Shown: piece after piece, positions 37,984-46,440 of the stretch
Layout: the number at the start of each line of letters is the position of its first letter
How positions within the stretch are numbered: the stretch's first letter is position 1
NCBI RefSeq assembly: GCF_000341085.1
Contig: NZ_ANBA01000037.1
Coordinates: 1-48,963 of the forward strand
Direction: 5' to 3'
Length of the DNA stretch: 48,963 nucleotides
Origin: Nocardiopsis ganjiahuensis DSM 45031
GTDB lineage: Bacteria; Actinomycetota; Actinomycetes; Streptosporangiales; Streptosporangiaceae
The notes under the pieces: model-generated
What the model saw: the letters and a program-made list of their open reading frames with translations, nothing else
Told to the model about the DNA's origin: nothing
The model's database searches: none
Position numbers and translations under genes: made by a program

Positions 37984-39171
37984 ATGACCGACCCTCCCCA
38001 CCCCGCCGTCCAGGTCGAACGCGCCGTGCTCGGAGCCACCTTGCTGTCCAAGGACAGTATTGAGGCTGCCGCACACATCATGGGCGCCGGCCCCGAGTGC
38101 TTCAGCGAACCGGCCCACCAGCTCATCTACGCCAGCGTGATGCGCCTGTATGAACGCGGCGAGCCGGTCGATGCCATCGCCGTTCACAATGACTTGATAG
38201 CTCGGGAGGAATCCGAACAGGCCGGCGGGGCGATCTACCTGCACGAGCTCACCGAAGCCGCCGACACCAAGAACGTTGAGCGCAACGCCCGCCAGGTCAT
38301 CTTCACCCCCGCACCCATCGCCTCCGAGCACGCTCAGTGGATGTTCGACGCCTTGCCCGGCTACCTCGACTTGCTGGAGGGCACACGCAAGGCGCCGCGG
38401 CCCAACGCGCTCACCGGGTTCCAGGACCTGGACAAACTCACCACCGGGCTGGAACCGGGCACGCTCACCGTGATCTCAGGACGCCCTTCCGCGGGTAAGT
38501 CCACGCTGCTGGGCAACATCGCCTGCTCCTCTGCGCTTCGCCACGCCGTTCCGACGATGTGGATCGACCAGGAGAGTTCACACCGACAGGTCTTGGACCG
38601 GATCTTCTCCGCCGAAGCCCGAGTCCCCCTGCACGTGATGAGAATTCGCACGATGACCGACGCCGACTGGGCACGGCTTGCGGTGGCCATGGGGAGGGTC
38701 GCGTCTTCGCCGCTGCTTCTTCAAGCAGGAAGACGTGTGGACATCCTCCAGGTGCGCCAGTTGGCTGAGGAGAGCGGGGCGGAGCTGGTCGCGGTTGACG
38801 GACTGCAGAGCCTCAAGCCTCGACGGGATCGGGAAACTCGGGAGCGGGAGGTCTCCGACATCACCCGCGCTTTGAAGGACCTCGCCCTGGAACTCAACGT
38901 GCCGGTCGTGGCTACCGCGCACCTGAACAGAGCGCCTTTGCAGCGGTTCGACCCCTCACCCACCCTTGACGATCTGCGTGAGTCCGACCTGATCGCTCAT
39001 CTGGCAGACACCGTTATCCTCATCGACCGGCCCGATATGCGTGATCCAGAGTCTCCTCGGGCCGGGGAGGCGGACCTGATGGTGGTCAAACACCGCAACG
39101 GGTTCCCGCGCGATGTGACCGTGGCCTTCCAGGGCCACTACTCCCGGTTCGTGGACATGGCCCCGGGGTAA
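37984..39171 (+). CDS. DnaB-like helicase, shorter form
   Basis: 395 residues from ATG 37984. It has a DnaB N-terminal domain (AVQVERAVLGATLLSKDSIE, PAHQLIYASVMRLYERGEP), a shortened linker, then Walker A GRPSAGKS (166-173), WIDQES in place of SLEM, VAVDGLQSL as Walker B, TAHLNRAP and LIDRPDMRDP. It is about 60 residues shorter than the first paralogue, mainly in the linker region. Probably in one transcript with the 258-residue gene. Which of the three is the real replicative helicase is open. Confidence 0.85.
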   Translation: MTDPPHPAVQVERAVLGATLLSKDSIEAAAHIMGAGPECFSEPAHQLIYASVMRLYERGEPVDAIAVHNDLIAREESEQAGGAIYLHELTEAADTKNVERNARQVIFTPAPIASEHAQWMFDALPGYLDLLEGTRKAPRPNALTGFQDLDKLTTGLEPGTLTVISGRPSAGKSTLLGNIACSSALRHAVPTMWIDQESSHRQVLDRIFSAEARVPLHVMRIRTMTDADWARLAVAMGRVASSPLLLQAGRRVDILQVRQLAEESGAELVAVDGLQSLKPRRDRETREREVSDITRALKDLALELNVPVVATAHLNRAPLQRFDPSPTLDDLRESDLIAHLADTVILIDRPDMRDPESPRAGEADLMVVKHRNGFPRDVTVAFQGHYSRFVDMAPG

Positions 39172-39188
39172 CCCCGCAACGAACAACG

Positions 39189-39215
39189 GCCCCGCACCGA
39201 GCGCTGGTGCGGGGC
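39189..39215. terminator. Hairpin between convergent genes
   Basis: GCCCCGCACC-GAGCGCT-GGTGCGGGGC, 10-bp perfect arms; closes the helicase unit and the minus-strand gene that stops at 39229. Confidence 0.75.
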
Positions 39216-39228
39216 TGGAGGCCGGGTT

Positions 39229-39489
39229 TCAGGGGGCGTCGTCAGGGATGCCTGCTTCTCGCCTGAGCCGCGCCATGGTGTCGGGGTCGTCCAGCATCGA
39301 GTCGATCCTGATGTGCTGCTCGTTGAGCCATCCGCGGCGTTTCTTCTCCCAGGCGAAGGCCCCTTCGAAGGCCTGGTGGACCCTCACCCGGGCAGCTTCG
39401 AACTCCTCCTGGTCGTTGATGGCGAGCGCGAACTGCTGCAGTGCTTCAGAGAGTTCGAGAATCGCAGCTTGCAACAGGTCTTTCTTCAC
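39229..39489 (-). CDS. Small helical protein
   Basis: 86 residues from GTG 39489, which has GGAGG five bases upstream (a TTG four codons earlier is unlikely). All helical and charged (LLQAAILELSEALQQFALAI, WEKKRRGWLNEQHIRIDSML). No family recognised. Convergent with the replication genes. Confidence 0.6.
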   Translation of the reverse strand: MKKDLLQAAILELSEALQQFALAINDQEEFEAARVRVHQAFEGAFAWEKKRRGWLNEQHIRIDSMLDDPDTMARLRREAGIPDDAP

Positions 39490-39682
39490 GGGGGCCTCCA
39501 ACGCTTGGGGTGGTCGGCCCAGCTTTCCACGGGAGGTCGATCGGTCGACCCGGTCCTACGCACGCGCGCGAGGCAGCAGCTCGACCCCCGCGAAAACCTG
39601 GCGGAACCCTAGCAAATCCGGTCGTCCTCACCGGGTCGGATGATCTACGCCGTCAGGGCAGCCGCTCCGGTTCCGCCGACGA

Positions 39683-39757
39683 GGAAACCGTGCGGGGAAA
39701 CCGGGCTGGCCACCGGTGTGCCTCGGGAAACCCCGTGCGGAGAGCCCTGGCTACCGG
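39683..39757. repeat. Imperfect direct repeats in a non-coding stretch
   Basis: GGAAACCGTGCGGGGAAACC...GGCCACCGG (39683-39716) and GGAAACCCCGTGCGGAGAGC...GGCTACCGG (39726-39757), starts 43 bp apart. The stretch 39490-39834 has no convincing gene. It could be a binding-site array; the similarity is moderate. Confidence 0.3.
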
Positions 39758-39834
39758 CCAGTTTCAACGCCACCAAGCAACCAGGGGGGGCAACACGGAC
39801 CTCCGCGGGGAACGGCCTGGGAACACTGCGCTGG

Positions 39835-40032
39835 TCACCGGCCCGCGCCAGGAACCATCCCGCGCACGAGGCGTAGCTGGGGAGGGGCGTTCGGATCGCT
39901 CACGGCCTGGCCCTCGACAGCCACGTAGGTGACCCGGTTCAAACGCCGCCACGTTTCCGGAGAAATATCCGCTGAACCGGGTGGTCGACCACCACGTCGA
40001 CCGGTCGAACTCCACTCCGAGTCGATCCTCAC
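39835..40032 (-). CDS. Small hypothetical protein
   Basis: 65 residues from GTG 40032, 10 bp after the stop of the gene at 40042; GAGGAG lies in the end of that gene. Contains GRRGGRPPGSADISPETWRR and VTYVAVEGQAVSD. No family recognised. Confidence 0.45.
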   Translation of the reverse strand: MRIDSEWSSTGRRGGRPPGSADISPETWRRLNRVTYVAVEGQAVSDPNAPPQLRLVRGMVPGAGR

Positions 40033-40041
40033 CGAATGGGC

Positions 40042-40350
40042 CTACTCCTCCAGGAGGCTGGTCTGCCCCGGCACCTGCCCCTGCTCCTGGCGGGCCCTGC
40101 CCAGACACCGGCGGCACGTCACCGGCCCGGCCGCCGGGGACAACCGCAGCGGATCCACAGCGGCGTGGCAGGCCACCGCGGGCACCGCCACCCCGGCCCA
40201 CATGTGGGTGGCCAACCCGTGCACGACGCTGCCCTGCCCGATCCGCACCCCGGTGGCGCCGGCCAACTGCTCGCGGCGGCGGCGCAACGTGGCGGCCAGG
40301 TGCTCGATGTCGGGGCCGGTGAGGTGCTCCGGTTCGGGATGCTCGGTCAT
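40042..40350 (-). CDS. Small protein with a Cys pair
   Basis: 102 residues from ATG 40350. An N-terminal helix (DIEHLAATLRRRREQLAGAT) is followed by a hydrophobic stretch with His residues (GLATHMWAGVAVPAVACHAA) and VTCRRCLGRARQEQ. The CxxC with nearby His/Cys suggests zinc binding. No family recognised; likely in one transcript with the 65-residue gene. Confidence 0.6.
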   Translation of the reverse strand: MTEHPEPEHLTGPDIEHLAATLRRRREQLAGATGVRIGQGSVVHGLATHMWAGVAVPAVACHAAVDPLRLSPAAGPVTCRRCLGRARQEQGQVPGQTSLLEE

Positions 40351-40449
40351 GCTCCCCAGGATGCCCGCTGAAAATCCCCAGACCCGTACACGGAGGCAGC
40401 GGCAGCACTCTCCCGGGCGCGGGGGAGGGGGAGTGACCCCCCACCCCGG

Positions 40450-40806
40450 TCACCGGCCGGGTGCCCCGGGCAGGTGCGGGCCGATCAGCTCCAGGATGCG
40501 AAGCGCTTCGCGGGTCTCCTCGAGCTCCTGGAGCCGCTCGCCCTCGCGGGCCCGAAGCGCCCGGTCGGTGATCCCGTCCGTCTGCTCCTGTCCGAGGTCG
40601 GCCTCCAGAACCAGGAGCCGGTCGACCAGGTGCCGCCAGAGCAGTCGGCCGTGGGCACGCTGGGACAGGTCGACGGCGGCGGCCTGCTGGTTGAGCGTCG
40701 TGGAGCTGTGCACCGCCAACCAATGCCGACACCACCCGGACCAACCGGGTTCGCCCGGGGACGGCAGGCCCTCCCATCCGGCCGCTGGTGTCCGCTGATC
40801 CGCCAT
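40450..40806 (-). CDS. Hypothetical helical protein
   Basis: 118 residues from ATG 40806. Trp-rich beginning (GWSGWCRHWLAVHSS), then helices (LLWRHLVDRLLVLEADLGQE, GERLQELEETREALRILEL). No known motif. Stands alone, 99 bp upstream of the Cys-pair gene. Confidence 0.6.
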   Translation of the reverse strand: MADQRTPAAGWEGLPSPGEPGWSGWCRHWLAVHSSTTLNQQAAAVDLSQRAHGRLLWRHLVDRLLVLEADLGQEQTDGITDRALRAREGERLQELEETREALRILELIGPHLPGAPGR

Positions 40807-40928
40807 ATGACCAGGTTAGACCGGGTAACGAAAACTAACGCTCGCTCGCCTCACACCCCCGCAAACCCGCTCTGGACCTAGCAGAACCCACGGCCCCAGC
40901 CTCTGGACCGGACGGGGTTCCGGCGCCT

Positions 40929-40943
40929 GCAACCAGTAGTTGC
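40929..40943. repeat. GCAAC-N5-GTTGC motif (copy 7)
   Basis: GCAAC-CAGTA-GTTGC without the GC-rich outer stem of the other copies. Lies in the gap 40807-41093, which has no gene I can support. Confidence 0.45.
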
Positions 40944-41093
40944 GCACGTCGGGTGGGCGCCGGGTTCCCGGCCGGGATAGCGGGGCCCCGGGGCGGCGAG
41001 CCCCGGGTACCACCAGGCGCTCACCGAGGTGCCCTTCGTCGGCGACACGCCGAAGACGACGGATCGCAGATACCTGGGTACTTGCCTTTTCCG

Positions 41094-41663
41094 TCAGTGA
41101 CGTTTACCACTACCGAGCTGGTCATAGAACCGGTCCCCCGCTGACCGCACCGCGTCCACCCCGCGCATGATCCGCTCCACCTCGCGAATCGACATCTGCC
41201 CCTGGGCGATCGCGGCCGCGGTGCGTACCAGGATCCGCTGAAGCTCCCGGGGACGAACCCCAGGGTCCTCCTGGTGCTCGGGTTCGGGGTTGGGTTCGAT
41301 GCCCGGGTAGAGCTGGCCGCCGGATCGCATCCCAGGGCGTTCCCACGGGCTGGCCGGTACCAGCCGGGTGCGCACGACGGTGCGCTCGATGACCTCGCGG
41401 ACGGGTTCCTCCTCGCGCCGGGCGAGGCCGGCCTCTTGGTCGCGCTCCTGGCGCTCGCGCGCGGTGCGCACCTCGTAGGCGCGCTGTCGGTGCGCGGGCG
41501 AGCAGTAGCGCCGTTTGCGCCCCTTCCCCTTGGCCCGGGGTGAGATCTCCTTGCCGCACCACTCACAGGTACGGCGGATCAGCTTCTCGCGGACGGTCTC
41601 GATCACCGTGTCCTCGGGTTCCGGAGGGCCGTCTGCTGCGGGGTGCTCAGGGGTGTGGTCCAT
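41094..41663 (-). CDS. Zinc-finger-like DNA-associated protein
   Basis: 189 residues from ATG 41663. The N-terminal Cys cluster CEWCGKEI ... RRYCSPAHRQRAYEVRTARE (about 33-70) is a pattern found in many actinomycete mobile-element proteins and suggests a zinc ribbon on a basic helix. A charged helical middle and a C-terminal helical domain (LQRILVRTAAAIAQGQMSIR) follow. Function unknown. A palindromic region lies 37-75 bp upstream. Confidence 0.65.
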   Translation of the reverse strand: MDHTPEHPAADGPPEPEDTVIETVREKLIRRTCEWCGKEISPRAKGKGRKRRYCSPAHRQRAYEVRTARERQERDQEAGLARREEEPVREVIERTVVRTRLVPASPWERPGMRSGGQLYPGIEPNPEPEHQEDPGVRPRELQRILVRTAAAIAQGQMSIREVERIMRGVDAVRSAGDRFYDQLGSGKRH

Positions 41664-41699
41664 ACGGCGGACTTTATCGTCACTGATGTATTTGGTTCT

Positions 41700-41738
41700 G
41701 GTGAGCTCTTGTATCTCTGCGAGATACCAAGGCTCACC
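41700..41738. promoter_or_regulatory. Nested inverted repeat upstream of the zinc-finger gene
   Basis: GTATCTC-TGC-GAGATAC (41711-41727) inside a wider GGTGAGC/GCTCACC pair (41700-41738). Placed where a promoter/operator for the gene starting at 41663 should be. Confidence 0.5.
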
Positions 41739-41794
41739 GGTTCCACTGGTCTACCCGCGGGCTCCGGTGCGCGGTCGCTCGGGGCGGTGGCGGC

Positions 41795-41866
41795 TGTTGA
41801 CGGCCGCGAAGATGTCAGTGGATCGGCCACCAACTTGTCAGTGGACATCGGCCACGGGGATGTCAG
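41795..41866 (+). repeat. Transposon left end with three binding-type sites
   Basis: CGGCCGCGAAGATGTCAG (41801-41818), CGGCCACCAACTTGTCAG (41824-41841) and CGGCCACGGGGATGTCAG (41849-41866). The third is identical to a right-end site. Terminus TGTTGACGGC at 41795, preceded by GCGGC. The stop codon of the last transposon gene (41863) lies inside the third site. Confidence 0.88.
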
Positions 41867-42540
41867 TAGTCCGGCCGTTCCTCGCTCTCGGTGACCTCCG
41901 GCTCCCCGGGGTCGAGCGCGAACGCCAGGTCCTCGCACGGCTCCGGCGGCACCTGGTCGGTGAGCAGACCGGCCTCCTGGAGCTCGCGCACCGCTGCGGA
42001 GTCAGCCTCGACCGGCTCCCCGGCCGCCACGCGGAACAGCGCGCGGGCCTGGGCCACGCTGAGCGGGCTTTGCTCGTCCGGGACCGCGCGCACCCGCTCG
42101 TACTGCTCTGCGGTGATCAGGTCCAGCCGGGGGGTGAGCCGGAAGGCCTGCGCCCCGACCCGGCGCAGCGCCAGCGGGGACGCGGCCGCGGGGTCCTGGC
42201 CGATGCGTTCCAGCGCCACGCGCACCTCCTCAGGCGGGATCTGGAGGGCCGCCGCGAGCTGGTCGGTGGTCAGCGGGGTGGGGGCGTTGGCGAGCGCCCC
42301 CAGCACCAGATCCACGGCCATCAGCGGCGGCGCTGGGGACGGGTTCAGGCCGGGCACGAGGTCGTCGGGGTCGATGTCGAGCTGGCGGGCCAGTTCGATG
42401 ATCGCGCTCGCGGGCAGGTCCGACAGGTCGCGGGCGGTGTCCTGGGTGAGCTGGCGCGGGTGGATGCCGACCAGGTCGGCGATGGTGTGCGGGGTCAGGC
42501 CGCGCTGGGCGAGCCGGATCGCGATCAGATGGGTGTTCAC
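41863..42540 (-). CDS. HTH protein of the transposition operon
   Basis: 225 residues. GTG 42540 overlaps the upstream stop as GTGA. The N-terminus is an XRE/LacI-like HTH (LAQRGLTPHTIADLVGIHPR, then ELARQLDIDPDDLVPGL). The middle has a second winged-helix-like part (LTTDQLAAALQIPPEEVRVA) and the tail is acidic. Its place after the transposase, ATPase and fused protein is where TniQ/TnsD-type target selectors are often found, but it lacks the TniQ zinc motifs. It may choose targets or repress the operon. Confidence 0.7.
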   Translation of the reverse strand: MNTHLIAIRLAQRGLTPHTIADLVGIHPRQLTQDTARDLSDLPASAIIELARQLDIDPDDLVPGLNPSPAPPLMAVDLVLGALANAPTPLTTDQLAAALQIPPEEVRVALERIGQDPAAASPLALRRVGAQAFRLTPRLDLITAEQYERVRAVPDEQSPLSVAQARALFRVAAGEPVEADSAAVRELQEAGLLTDQVPPEPCEDLAFALDPGEPEVTESEERPDY

Positions 42541-43952
42541 CAGTCCCACCCCCGGCGCCCCTTCGGGTGGGGCGGGTCGGTGAGCTGGTCCACGGTCAGA
42601 GCACGGTGCCGGAGCCAGGTGGTTTCCGGACCCGGAAGGGCACCGGTGGGCTTGACCCAAGGGGAGTGGACCTTGAGGTGATGGGCCTGCTCATGGGCGG
42701 CGTTGCGCAACGCGACCGGCGCCGCAGGCCGCTTGGACGACTGCGGCGAGGGGAACAGCAGCACGGTGCTGCGCCCTCCTGCAGTGTGCCGGTAAGCACG
42801 GTGCGCGGCCAGCAGTGGACGGGCGAAGGCCGGAAGGCGCACGGGCGCATAGGCCAGCTCGGCCAGGGCCGTGTCGCCAGGGCGGACCTTCACCACGTAG
42901 GGCGGCCTGCGGTAGGTCTCGTGGAACCAGGGGGTGACGGTCACGGTGGAACCGTCGACGGCCACGTCGCGGCACCGCAGCACCCTGAGGTAGCCGGGGT
43001 CGTGACCCAGGTGCAGGGCCAGGACCAACAGCGCGGGCGGGGCGGTGTGGTGGGTGCGCCCCATGGCCCGGCACAACTGGCTGGTCAGGGCGGGGACCAG
43101 GTGAGGGACGGGGTCGACGGCGGCGGTGTGCACATGGTGGTTGAGCAGCAGCCCCAGCGGCAGGAGCGCGGCCTGGGCCGCGCGCAACCGGACCAGGGCC
43201 TGCTCGGCGTCCGTGACGCCGAGCAGGAGATCATCGCGCAGCCACGCGGCCACCTGGGCACGCTGGATGTGCGGGTCGGTGGCCGGATCGACCTCGTCCT
43301 GCCAGCGTTGTCGAGCGCTGGTGTGGGCGTCGCGGTACTCGGCCAGCACCCGCACGAGATGCCTCTCGGGCAGAGCACGGCGGCAGGTGGCCAGGAAACG
43401 GGGGAAGTCGACGCGAGGCAACGCCGGCCACGGTTTGGGTTCGTGTCTGTAGAGAGCCGCCCTCTGGAGGCGGTAGCGGCGTTGGCGCTCGTCCAGGTCC
43501 CGGTACATGTGCCACGGGTCCTGGATCTGGGCGGGCGCGTCGACCTGGTTCAGGGCCGCGTCCAGGGCGCAGGCGGCGCGTTCGGGGTCGGGGGCGCTCC
43601 AGATCAGCCACAGAGAGGCGCCGACCCGGTGCGCCAGGCGCGCAAGGCGGGGCAGGTGGGCGTTGGGGAGGCGTTCGACGCGGTCGACGACCACGTCCCG
43701 GATGGCGGAGGCGGCCATCCAGGCGTGGCACATCCCCCACCTGTCGGCGACGCTTGCGGGTGCCTCGGTGGTGAAGGGGTTCTTGCCCAGGGCGCTCATC
43801 AGGTCGTGGACCAGGGTGGCCTGGTCGGTGGCGCCGGGGGTGGGCCGCACCACGATGGCGTTCACGGTCTGGCCGGTGGTCCAGTTCAGGGCGGCCAGGA
43901 CGTGGTCGTCGCGAGGGTTGTGCACCACGACGACGCGGCGGCGCTCATCCAC
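42537..43952 (-). CDS. TniB-like pseudo-ATPase joined to an integrase-like region
   Basis: 471 residues, starting in an 8-bp overlap with the ATPase gene. Residues 1-125 follow the TniB pattern from its second strand on (NAIVVRPTPG, LVHDLMSALGKNPF, VVVDRVERLP, SLWLIWSAPDPE), but there is no P-loop and the Walker B Glu is Arg. Residues about 300-400 recall the start of a tyrosine-recombinase domain (ALHLGHDPGYLRVLRCRDVA), without a clear catalytic Tyr. I infer a non-hydrolysing adaptor that evolved from the ATPase. No known family could be named. Confidence 0.65.
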   Translation of the reverse strand: MDERRRVVVVHNPRDDHVLAALNWTTGQTVNAIVVRPTPGATDQATLVHDLMSALGKNPFTTEAPASVADRWGMCHAWMAASAIRDVVVDRVERLPNAHLPRLARLAHRVGASLWLIWSAPDPERAACALDAALNQVDAPAQIQDPWHMYRDLDERQRRYRLQRAALYRHEPKPWPALPRVDFPRFLATCRRALPERHLVRVLAEYRDAHTSARQRWQDEVDPATDPHIQRAQVAAWLRDDLLLGVTDAEQALVRLRAAQAALLPLGLLLNHHVHTAAVDPVPHLVPALTSQLCRAMGRTHHTAPPALLVLALHLGHDPGYLRVLRCRDVAVDGSTVTVTPWFHETYRRPPYVVKVRPGDTALAELAYAPVRLPAFARPLLAAHRAYRHTAGGRSTVLLFPSPQSSKRPAAPVALRNAAHEQAHHLKVHSPWVKPTGALPGPETTWLRHRALTVDQLTDPPHPKGRRGWDW

Positions 43953-44700
43953 CGGCGCCCCCGCCCAGGAGGGCGTAGGCGTTGGTGAGCACGGCCTCGT
44001 TCAGGGTGTCGGTGCCCTGTTCGGCGCACAGCGCCGCGGCGGTGTGGGTGAAGGAGGCCCAGTCGCGCAGGGTGCCGTGGGCGAAGGTGTCGTCGACCTC
44101 CAGCAGCAGCTCTTCGGGGGCGTGGGTGTGGATGGGGTGGTAGGCACGCATCAGGGCGACCACGTCCTGGCGGGGCTGGGGTTTGAAGGGGACCATGCGA
44201 AACAGTCGGGAGCGCAGCATCGGCTCGGCGGACAGCACCTCCCAGCAGCCGTTGCCGCCCACGTACAGCAGGGCGAAGCGGGTGTCGGGGTGGTCGTGCA
44301 GGTGGCGTAGGAGTTCGAGGCAGTCGCTGTTGAGGCGCTGGGCCTCGTCCACCACGACGAGGCGGGGAGCCCCCGCGAGGTGGTCGACCAGGGAGGAGAT
44401 GAGTTGGAAGCGGTTGCGGCGCGCGGGTGCGCGCTCGCCGGTCAGTGAGAACAGCAGCTCGTCGGCGACCACGCGCATGGTCGGGTGGGAGGGGAAGACC
44501 AACACCACCGGCTGAGTATGGACGTGCTCGGCCAGCGCGGAGTGGACGGCGAAGGTCTTGCCGGTCCCGGCGGGACCGTAGATGACGCCGGTGGCCTGGT
44601 GGGCGACCAGGTGCGTTACGGCGTGGCGGGCGAGCTGGAAGTAGCGGGTGTTGAGCGTGGACGCTCCGGTCAGGCTCATGAAGTGGGCGGGTGCGCTCAC
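43945..44700 (-). CDS. TniB/MuB-like AAA+ ATPase
   Basis: 251 residues. GTG/ATG start at 44700 overlaps the transposase stop. Walker A GPAGTGKT (42-49), Walker B LVVVDEAQRL (114-123), sensor-type strand FALLYVGGNG and an R-S-R-L segment (MLRSRLFRMV) match TniB/TnsC/ExeA-like ATPases. These bind DNA in the ATP state, recruit the DDE transposase and pass on the target signal. Length is normal for TniB. Confidence 0.9.
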   Translation of the reverse strand: MSAPAHFMSLTGASTLNTRYFQLARHAVTHLVAHQATGVIYGPAGTGKTFAVHSALAEHVHTQPVVLVFPSHPTMRVVADELLFSLTGERAPARRNRFQLISSLVDHLAGAPRLVVVDEAQRLNSDCLELLRHLHDHPDTRFALLYVGGNGCWEVLSAEPMLRSRLFRMVPFKPQPRQDVVALMRAYHPIHTHAPEELLLEVDDTFAHGTLRDWASFTHTAAALCAEQGTDTLNEAVLTNAYALLGGGAGG

Positions 44701-46292
44701 CGTTCTTCGTTCTCCTCGACCACGGGATGGATGGTGGGATCGACCAGGCCCAGCAGGCTGGTGCTGGACCGTTCAGCCAGGCGGCGCTCGGACCGGCGGC
44801 GGGCGAGATCGTCGCCGTCGACGGCGGGCAGCAGGCGCGACTCGGCCGCGGGAGCGGATCCCGTCATCGGTGCCAGCTCGGTGCGGGAGCGGCGGGCACT
44901 GCGACGTTGGGCGGCACGCAGCCGCCGGGTCTCCTCCCGCTGGGCCTGGCGGAACTCCTCGACCTGCTCGGGGGTCAGGTGCGTCTGCGGGTAGGCGGTG
45001 CACAGGTACTCGCCGCTGGCGTAGACCTCGATGGAGCGGTTGTCGTGCGGCATGTACCGGATCTGGACGCGCTGGCCGCGCCGCCCCTGGAGTTCGGGCG
45101 CCAGATAGGACATGCGGTCCCAGCGGATGCCGTCCTTGCCCACCACCCGCTCTTCCTCGGCCAGCAGCAGGTGCCGCAGCCGCTCCGGACTGATTCGGGC
45201 CAGCGGGGTGGGATCGGCCTCCCACGCCTGGGCCGGAGCACGCCTGCCCAGGGCCGAGTGCTGGTGGGCGGTGTTGTACCAGCCCACCCAGCCCTGGACG
45301 CGCTCGACCAGGGCGTCGATGCCCATCGGGCGAACGTCGGCGGTCTCGGCCGCTGCGCGGGCCGCGGGCCGGTCGTCGAGGGGCCCGTGCAGGCGCCCGG
45401 CCGCGTCGCGGGGGCCGCCGGTGAACCCTGGCAACGTGGACAGCAGCATCTGTTCGAGGGTGCGGTGGAACCGCTCGACCTTGCCCTTGCGGTGCGGGGT
45501 GTAGGCGGGCAGCCGGTGCACGTCCACTCCCAGGGCCTTCAACGCGTCGGTGACCGGGCGCGCGGCAAACTCCAGGCTGCGGTCGATGCGCACCAGCGCC
45601 GGGACGGCGCCGAAGGGGCCCCGCTCGGCGTCTTCGACCAGGCCCATGCGGATCGCGGTCAGCACGGTGCCCGAGTGCGGGGTCAGCGCGATCGCCCAGC
45701 CGACCAGGGCGCGGGTGGCGTCGTCGATGATCGTGGTCATCCACGGCCGCACCGCCGCACCCCGGGGCGGCATGACCAGGACCGGGATCTGCTTGTGGTC
45801 CATCTCCCAGACCTGGTTACGGCTGCTGGGCGGGCGGGACAGGTACACGTCGGCGTCGCGGCGGGCGTTCTCCCCTGAGCGCAGCACCGCGGTCTCGGCC
45901 GGGGGGACCTGGTCGGCGAAGGCGCGTCGCAGCGTGCGTTCGGCCACGGGCTGCGCTCCCTGCCAGCCCTGGGTGAGAAAGTCGGGGACCGGCACGCCCG
46001 CCGGCGGGATGCTCCCTTCCACCACTGCGCGGCGAGCCCGGTACACGGCCGCGGCGTTGCCCCGGTAGAAGGTGTAGGCCTCCCGGTCGGTTTCGGTGAG
46101 CTGGTAGCCGGGGCGCTCGCGGCCGTCGGCCTCGCGGGTCTTGGCGTCGATCCACCGCCACACGGTGCGCTCGCTCACCCCGCACCCGTCGGCCGTCAGC
46201 CGCACGTGCCGGGAGGTGAGGTGTCCGGTGTCGGCGAGCTGGCGCAACCGCGCGGTCGCCGATGCGCGTTTCTCGGGATCGACACGGCCCAC
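44697..46292 (-). CDS. TniA/Mu-type DDE transposase
   Basis: 531 residues. An N-terminal HTH (LTSRHVRLTADGCGVSERTV) binds the ends. The rve catalytic core has D165 (WEMDHKQIPV), D237 (RIDRSLEF, normally DNGxEF) and E273 (KGKVERFHRT). The Mu-type beta-barrel domain follows (RWDRMSYLAPEL; QRVQIRYMPHDNRSIEVYAS), then a basic C-terminal tail that usually contacts the ATPase. It cuts and joins the element ends. The change of Asn-Gly after the second Asp is notable, but the Asp itself is kept. Confidence 0.93.
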   Translation of the reverse strand: MGRVDPEKRASATARLRQLADTGHLTSRHVRLTADGCGVSERTVWRWIDAKTREADGRERPGYQLTETDREAYTFYRGNAAAVYRARRAVVEGSIPPAGVPVPDFLTQGWQGAQPVAERTLRRAFADQVPPAETAVLRSGENARRDADVYLSRPPSSRNQVWEMDHKQIPVLVMPPRGAAVRPWMTTIIDDATRALVGWAIALTPHSGTVLTAIRMGLVEDAERGPFGAVPALVRIDRSLEFAARPVTDALKALGVDVHRLPAYTPHRKGKVERFHRTLEQMLLSTLPGFTGGPRDAAGRLHGPLDDRPAARAAAETADVRPMGIDALVERVQGWVGWYNTAHQHSALGRRAPAQAWEADPTPLARISPERLRHLLLAEEERVVGKDGIRWDRMSYLAPELQGRRGQRVQIRYMPHDNRSIEVYASGEYLCTAYPQTHLTPEQVEEFRQAQREETRRLRAAQRRSARRSRTELAPMTGSAPAAESRLLPAVDGDDLARRRSERRLAERSSTSLLGLVDPTIHPVVEENEER

Positions 46293-46366
46293 AGCCCACC
46301 CCCGATGTGAGGCTCTTCGTCATCGAGTATGCGATGGCCAGGGATGTTGTGTCCCAAAAACACCGA

Positions 46367-46390
46367 AGCCCGCCCTCGAAAGGACGGGCT
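46367..46390 (-). terminator. Hairpin between Abi gene and transposase
   Basis: AGCCCGCCCT-CGAA-AGGACGGGCT, one mismatch. Read on the minus strand it stops transcripts coming from the Abi_C-like gene before the transposase operon. The stretch 46293-46440 has no gene. Confidence 0.6.
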
Positions 46391-46440
46391 GGCAAGAGGC
46401 GAAGGCGGTCGGGCACTGATCATCAGCCGGTGGCCACTCC

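Noticed and set aside
39640..39876. Plus-strand frame of 78 residues downstream of the helicase genes
   Set aside because: No ribosome site, low-complexity product and overlap with imperfect DNA repeats.
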